DNA of 64,000 nucleotides from Chlorocebus sabaeus (lineage: Eukaryota; Chordata; Mammalia; Primates; Cercopithecidae), in contig NC_132925.1 in NCBI RefSeq assembly GCF_047675955.1, positions 20,174,688 through 20,238,687 of the forward strand, written 5' to 3'. Below are positions 1-64,000 of this stretch, piece by piece. The position numbers and the translations under genes are program-made. The notes under the pieces were generated by a model, which saw only the letters and a list, made by a program, of their open reading frames with translations, did no database searches and was not told the origin of the DNA. Position 1 is the stretch's first letter; every line of letters starts with the position of its first letter.

Positions 1-1087
1 TCCATCCAGTTACCTTAGATGATTCATTGCTAATGATTTTATTTGGCAACACATAGATATACCAAAAAGGAAGGGTGAATACAAGTGTATAAGGCAAATA
101 GAGATAAATTATACATCAAGAATAGCACTGCCATAGTCTGAAGGATTCTGTTTTCAGATTGTGCCTGTGTGTATGTCCTTACAGCTGTTAGTTCATGAAA
201 AAGCAGGAAGTTCAGTTTTAAAAACTAAGGCTAGTTCCAGCTAACATGTTGTTTACTATCCCTATTTCCAACCAGGAATTACTCAACCCCAATAAAAGCC
301 TTTTGCCTGGAACATTTGGGAACGAAATTTGAATGAGCAAAGGGTTAAACAGACTCCCACATTAAAGCACAAACATCTCAAACCTAAGAATGGGTCAATC
401 CCTATCCAAATGTTTATTTTGGGTCCAACTACAAAACCTATTTAGAGTCAACTTCAATTAGCGAAGACGACTACTAGAAGGATAATGGAGAAATAGAGTT
501 TCCAGCTCTTTTTTAATTTTTTTATCGGTTTGCTCAACATTTTAAAACGAATTAAAAGCAGATGTTGAAATTGCTGCCAACTGTTCACTTGTCATCTGTG
601 AATGGGAATTAACTTGGTTTTGTTCATCATTCAAGTAAATGTTAAGCTTCAGTAGTTTAAAGAGCCTGGGAATGCAGGTCCTGATGGGATTTTAAAAAGA
701 CAAATAACTGAACTAATTTTGATAATTGTGAAAATATTTGTCCTTGTAAGGTACAAAGGGAAATTCTTGGGAAAGTTTACAATTCTGAAACTCTCACACA
801 ATAGCTGCAGAAACAAAAATCAATATTTTGTTATTTAACAAGAACTCTTAGGCACTATCTATGTGTTCAGCCTTGCATTTGGTGCAGTGGAGGCTACGGA
901 GGAGCTTAAAAACAGTTGCCATTCTCAGAGTTAAAGAATACAAGATGCTGTATGATTCAGTGCCCAGATGAGAGTGCCTGTTGATGGTCCTAAACTAGGT
1001 GAGAGGCGACAGAATGTAAGAAGGGTTAAGATGATATGAGCAGGAATCCCAGGGACAAGTTTCACTGAACAATGAAGAATGTGTAGG
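1..1087. other. Intergenic DNA, nothing recognised
   Basis: AT-rich sequence left of TBC1D23. I see no long ATG-started frame, RNA gene or clear repeat. Any old repeats here are too decayed to name by eye. Confidence 0.5.
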
Positions 1088-1628
1088 ATTTAATATCACT
1101 TCATGTGGCAGCCAGCCTCTGAGATGGCCCCCAGTGATTCTTGTCTTTGGGTATTCAAGCCTTTGTTGTGGTTCTTTCCCACATTGAATAAAGCTGACCA
1201 ATAAGATACTGCAGAAATTATGACTTCTGAGGGTAGGTAATAAAAAAATGTTGTCGCTTCAATCATGGTCTCTGTTGAACTCTTACTCTGTGGGAAGCCA
1301 GCCACTACATCAAGTGGATGTTCCAGCAGCCCATGGAGAGGCTCATTTGGGGAGGATCTGAGGCCTCCCGCTAACAGTCAACACCAACTCATCAGGCATG
1401 TGAGTCAGCCACCATGGAACTGGATCCTCCAGCCCCACTGAAGCCTTTAGATGACTGCATGACTGCAACCCTGGCCAACATCTTGCCTCCAACCTCAAGA
1501 GACCCTAAGCCAGAACATCTAGCTAAGCTGCTTCTAGATTCCTGATGCACAGAAATTGTGAGTTAAGTATTTATTGCTTTAAGACACTGAGTTTTGGGGT
1601 AATTTGTTGTGTAGCAGTAGATTAAAAC
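1088..1628 (+). mobile_element. Old MaLR-type LTR (MLT1-like)
   Basis: The 3' part reads 'aagacactgagttttggggt' followed by 'aatttgttgtgtagcagtag', the hallmark end of MLT1/MST LTRs of the ERVL-MaLR group. An earlier stretch with 'tctgagatggcccccagtga' fits the 5' half. No internal retroviral region follows, so this is a solo LTR or fragment. Edges are approximate. Confidence 0.7.
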
Positions 1629-2510
1629 ATCTCATTAGATCTTTGTCGTCACCTAAGAATGCACAAAAGTCAAGAAAAGGCTGCACGAATATGGAATAAA
1701 TGATCAAGAGCTATGATCATTTCTCCATCTCTTTTTAACAAATGCTAAAATAATATTACAATGAAAACTGAATTAAATTCTACTCACATAACAACTATGA
1801 CCATGCAGATGAGTTCTTAATCCTTACTTGCCCCTGAACCCAACCAGCCATTTCTATATAGGTGAATAGCTTAATCCATTACAAAAGTACTTCAGAAAAT
1901 GCCCTAGTTCATTTTACAAATATTTATGGAGATTCTACTATGTGTCATAGGCATGGTACAAATTAAGTACATGTAATACAGTATAAATGACATAATTATA
2001 TGGCTCAGAACACCAAATAATAGATGCAAAATCTTTTTATGTTCTCTACAATTTCATTTAAAACCAAGACATTTTAATTTTCTCGTTATAAGAAATACAT
2101 TTTGATTTGATTTTATCCAAGGATAATATGAAATAATACATCTTCCCATTTGGATGTGGGAACTACAATTAGATGCACAAATGCAGGTAGGGGATACACC
2201 CCAAGATTTCATAATGAAATCCTCTCTAGTTCTTGAAAAGTGTTTTTGTGTTGTTTTAAGCAGAGGTCCATTATGAAAATTTAACAAATTCTACTTGAGG
2301 GAGTGAAACCTGTCTCAGAAAAATAAAAATAAAATAATAATAAAGAAAAAGGAGTCAAAGGCCTTCCAAGTTTCAAGTACTACTTGGCCTCTCAGCTAGA
2401 TTTCTAGAATTATCACTAGAGGAAAAAGGATGTCCGAGGTCTTGAATATCATGACCTTGGAGCAAATACTGAGTAGAACTTACAACAGGTTGATGAATAA
2501 AGAGCATATG

Positions 2511-2828
2511 GGCAGGGCATGGTGGCTCACACCTGTAATTCCAGCACTTTGGAAGGCCAAGGTGGCTGGATCACCTGAGGTCAGGAGTTCGAGATCAGCC
2601 TGGCCAACATGGCAAAACTCCGACTCTACTAAAAATACAAAAATTAGCCGGGCATGGTGGCACACGCCTGTGGTCCTGGCTACTCAGGAGGCTGAGGTGA
2701 GAGAATTGCTTGAACTTAGGAAGCAGAGGTTGCAGTGAGCTGAGATCATGCCACTGTACTCCAGCCTGGGTGACAGAGTGAGACTCTGTCTCAAAAAAAA
2801 AAAAAAAAAAGAAAAAAGAAAAAAAAAC
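2511..2828 (+). repeat. Alu (+), full length
   Basis: Complete dimeric Alu from 'ggcagggcatggtggctcac' to an impure A-rich tail. A short A-rich stretch at 2300-2350 upstream looks like the tail of a separate degraded copy. Confidence 0.95.
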
Positions 2829-4509
2829 CAATGACACAAATCCCCAGAAGATACTATCGCTAAACAATTTCGGTTGAAATCTTGTCCCCAATGGGTTATA
2901 CATCACTAAGATATTGACCCTATCTGGACTTGGCTCCCTAATTTGTGAGGACTAGTGCAAAATTAAAACCAGTGGCTCCTTGTTCCCAAATTATTAAGAA
3001 TTTCAAGATGGCAACACTAGAGCATGAAATTAAGCACAATTGCTCTTCTAAGCGTGTGGTCTCTTGCTATTGCATAGACTACATGCCCATGGAGCTGGCT
3101 CTGGCTCCATTAAAAAACATAGAAGTCAGAACTTTCCACTTTACTTTGACAGAATAAAGAACTGTTTAAAAATGTCAAGTGACATATTTTTAAGGGGAAA
3201 ATATTCTACTAGAGACTATAAAGCAGTTGCTGATTTAATTATACTCAAAATGAATCATAATTGAGTACTAAAATCTTCTTAACCAGTGAACAACTGCTTC
3301 TCATGTCAATGACTGAATAGGTTTTAAAACCATTTTTTGAAAAGTTTCTGAAAACCTACTGGCAACAATTGAAGGGACCCAGGGGAGGTCCTGAATATTA
3401 GAATGGTAATGTGACCTAGATTCACGTCTTTTATTCTTTTTGATAGAGGGCATCTAAAGTCTCATTCTATGTTAAAAGAAATGTTCCCTAACAGAGGACT
3501 GAACATTACAGAGATCCGGGCCTTGGAAGTGGGTGCTGTACCATGCAGATCTGTATTATTTCCTTTTAGGGAAGAGAGTGAACATGTTTTTGGTTGTAAA
3601 TGAGATAGCTGTACTGTTTTGTATTTATTTTAATAAAAAATAGGTTTTAAAATCATGAAACACTTTACATACCTAAGTATAGACTCTATAAAGAATACTG
3701 GCCACCTATGTGGCCACCTTGGGCCCTTAATAAAATATTAAAAAATTAATGCAGACTCCTCCCTTTCCCTGAATGTAACTGCCATTCCGAGATTTCTATG
3801 TATCATTCCCCTGCATTTTAAGCTCATATGGATCTATTTGTAATATACTATCTTTTAAACACCAAATATAAATGATACCATACTTTACCTATCCGTCTGC
3901 AATCTGTTTTGCTCATTTAACAGCGTATTTTTCAGATGTATCCATATTGTTACATGCAGTACTACTTCATCACTGTTGTTTTCAGGGCTTGCAAAAGCAT
4001 TTCTTTAGGTTCATCCTCCCGAGTGTGTGCTCATCCCAAGGCCCCGGTGGTGGCCAAGTGTCCGCCCATGTGGTGTGAAGGGGAAGTGGAATGGGAAGAG
4101 AAGGATTTTGGCAGCTCTCCTTTCCTGGAATTCCAGTCTTAGAATTCTAAATTCGGACTTGATCTTTCAGACTGTTAGGAAGATATATTTAAGTTAGGAG
4201 GCTAGAACGTATTTCCTTTAGTATTTAGCTTGATTTACAACTTTTAAATATTCAGACAAAAAGTATGCGGGCCTTCACTAATACTTTTGACGGGGCCTCA
4301 CAAATACGGGTGGTCTGCCCCTTTCCTTACGTCCCACTTCTTTCCGCAAATTAAATTGCTACAGCAGGAAATTACTGAACTGTGGCTCTTCTCCTACGTC
4401 CGCCTTCGCTGTGTCAATTCCCATTTCCCTGGATTTCTCAAATAGTTAGGACTCTAAAGTCTAACTTTGTTAATTTCGACGCCAAGCTGGAATGAAGACG
4501 CTAACTGGA
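2829..4509. other. Intergenic DNA up to the promoter; part is old LINE-like
   Basis: No gene is visible. About 3600-3990 resembles the 3' region of an old L1 on the minus strand ('tttaacagcgtatttttcag' and its context). The final 500 bases rise in G+C toward the promoter. Confidence 0.4.
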
Positions 4510-4600
4510 CGCCAAAAACAGACGCTGTTACCACACAAGGCCTCCAACTGGGAAGGCTCCCAACGAGCTCCGCCCACCCCGCCCCGTCCGCGGCACCGTG

Positions 4601-4619
4601 GCATCCTGGGACATGTAGT
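4601..4619 (-). promoter_or_regulatory. ZNF143/THAP11-type (SBS) site
   Basis: On the minus strand the site reads ACTACATGTCCCAGGATGC. This matches the long SBS motif (ACTACAnnTCCCAGnATGC) bound by ZNF143 and THAP11/HCFC1 at many CpG-island promoters. It lies 228 bases before the ATG, beside GC boxes. The match is seen in sequence; binding is inferred. Confidence 0.75.
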
Positions 4620-4826
4620 CTTTGGAGGGGCAGCTGCCTCCACCAAGTCTCCTCCCCCAAGACGCTGCCTTTCGGCCTCGGGACGCCGTGACGCTGCGTT
4701 CCTGCAGTCCCTTGCCACCTCCCTCTTTCTTCCCGTCTGGGGAAGCTCAGTGCTGGACTTCCGAAGACCTTTTACGACATTGGGTCTCAGAGTTGGTCTC
4801 AGCGCGGGATCCACTTTTCGGCAAAG

Positions 4827-4840
4827 TGACGTGGACGTCA
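4827..4840 (+). promoter_or_regulatory. Two adjacent CRE-like sites
   Basis: TGACGT (4827-4832) is followed directly by GGACGTCA (4833-4840), a 7 of 8 match to the palindromic CRE TGACGTCA. The pair ends six bases before the ATG, within or next to the 5' UTR. ATF/CREB-family binding is a guess from the motif alone. Confidence 0.5.
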
Positions 4841-4846
4841 ACAGCA

Positions 4847-62865
<58,019 letters not shown>

Positions 62866-62999
62866 GTACTTTTAAAAATGTCTTCATCAGAAGTAAAATT
62901 GAATTTGGGGAAGTTAATAATACAAACTGAACTACAGAAGAACCTTTATTTATCCTAGTACAATAAGATATAATTTCCTTCTGTCTACTTGTATAATAG

Positions 63000-63600
63000 G
63001 TCTTGAATTATAACAGTATTTCGTATGTAATTTTTATTTTGAAAAATTTTATACAAAAATGTTGAAGGAATAGTACATTGAACACCCTTATGATTCTTTG
63101 ATCAACTGTTAACACCTTTTAATACCACCCCATTTCGTATGTATATATGTACATATACCTGTATATGTACACTTTTGTCAAACCTTTCAAAAGAAGCCTA
63201 CAAATGTGACACTTCACCCCTAAATGCTTCAGCATAAACCTCCCAAGTATATGAGCATTCTCCTGCACAACTTCAATGCCATTACCCCACCTAAAAATTT
63301 TTGTAAATCCATCATTTGTCATACAGATCATACCCCAATTTTTCAGTGTTCCCAAAGTATCTTTTGAAGTGTGTTTTTTCTTTCTGATCCATGATCCAGT
63401 TCATGGTTCACACATTGCATTGTCTGTTACGTGTCTTTAGTCTCACCCTGTGTGCAGCAGAACTCATCCCCCCACTCCCTCGCTTCCCTTTTCTCTTCAT
63501 GATGAGTGAATCCTTTGAGTCCAGGTCAATCATCCTGCAGACTGTTCCACATTCTGGGCTTGTCTGATAATTGTCATATGGTATTACTGTACATAAAAAT
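63000..63600 (-). mobile_element. Old LINE-like sequence (-)
   Basis: 'aaggaatagtacattgaaca', 'gacacttcacccctaaatgc', 'ttcagcataaacctcccaag' and 'tcacacattgcattgtctgt' follow the order of a frequent old L1M-type 3' region in inverse orientation. Confidence 0.55.
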
Positions 63601-64000
63601 GTGAAAGTATTAAAAAGAAGCTGAGGTACAGGGGTTGTGGGTGAGTGTTAATAATACTATGCTCATTTTGCCTTCAGGATCCAGTTACAGAGTATTACAA
63701 AATATGTAGGGAAACCCAACAATTGCCTAGTGATCTTGGATATTAGGTATAGGATATGGTGCATTGAATGAGAATAGTTTATGAATATAGGTAATAGTGT
63801 TAAAAATCTGAAAAGTAATATACTCCATTTCAATAGAAGATACGTTATTGTAATGATTTCTATGTTGTATGGAACTTTTTATTACATTTATTATATTACT
63901 TTTAAATCATTGCAGGATTATCTGTTAATAAAATATTAATTTTGCATACAATTAAAAGCCTTTAATATGTAGTTTACTTGTTTATAGATTAACCTCTGTT
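63601..64000. other. Intron 17 to the window edge, nothing recognised
   Basis: AT-rich. The next TBC1D23 exon is not reached. Confidence 0.4.

Noticed and set aside
4619..4846. In-frame open extension upstream of the TBC1D23 ATG
   Set aside because: No stop lies between 4619 and the ATG, but there is no in-frame ATG either, only non-AUG codons. Most of the stretch is probably upstream of transcription.

Overview
This window is a stretch of primate nuclear DNA carrying most of one gene, TBC1D23, on the + strand. The gene was recognised by assembling 17 coding exons, all in phase with GT/AG borders. Together they encode residues 1 to about 608 of a protein whose human long form is, from memory, 699 residues. 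The first exon lies in a CpG island near 4.5-5.3 kb. The last visible exon ends at 62865, and the remaining ~92 codons (the rest of the C-terminal PH-like domain) and the 3' UTR lie beyond the right edge. The product is an endosome-to-Golgi vesicle-capture adaptor. In human it bridges trans-Golgi golgins (golgin-97/245) to the WASH complex subunit FAM21, and its loss causes pontocerebellar hypoplasia. Both enzyme-like folds, TBC and rhodanese, look catalytically dead in the sequence.

The host is almost certainly an Old World monkey rather than an ape. Two young Alu copies (20550-20855 and 35036-35352) carry linked bases that I know from the cercopithecid AluYR lineage. The protein also differs from the human sequence, as I remember it, at several sites. 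A class II endogenous-retrovirus solo LTR (21430-22421) with a perfect 6-bp target duplication sits in intron 1.

Layout: 1-4.5 kb is intergenic, with an old MaLR-type LTR, one Alu and old LINE sequence. 4.5-5.3 kb is the CpG-island promoter, with a ZNF143/SBS-like site, GC boxes and two CRE-like sites just before the ATG. 4.9-23.2 kb is intron 1 (18.3 kb), holding an L1 ORF2 fragment, older L1 pieces, a Tigger-like DNA element, Alus and the solo LTR. 23.2-62.9 kb carries exons 2-17, separated by Alu-rich introns. 62.9-64 kb is intron 17. About 38 Alu copies or fragments are present on both strands, often nested in older hAT, L1 or MIR elements, and several small tandem duplications (35-120 bp) occur in introns.

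I found no second protein gene, no tRNA, snRNA or other RNA gene that I recognise, and no CRISPR array. I found no convincing new biological system. The observations most worth checking are the promoter motifs, the 45-nt alternative exon, the weak exon 16 donor with an open read-through, the solo LTR, and the tandem duplications. Repeat subfamily names and edges were judged by eye, so edges are good to a few bases where a target duplication is given and looser otherwise.
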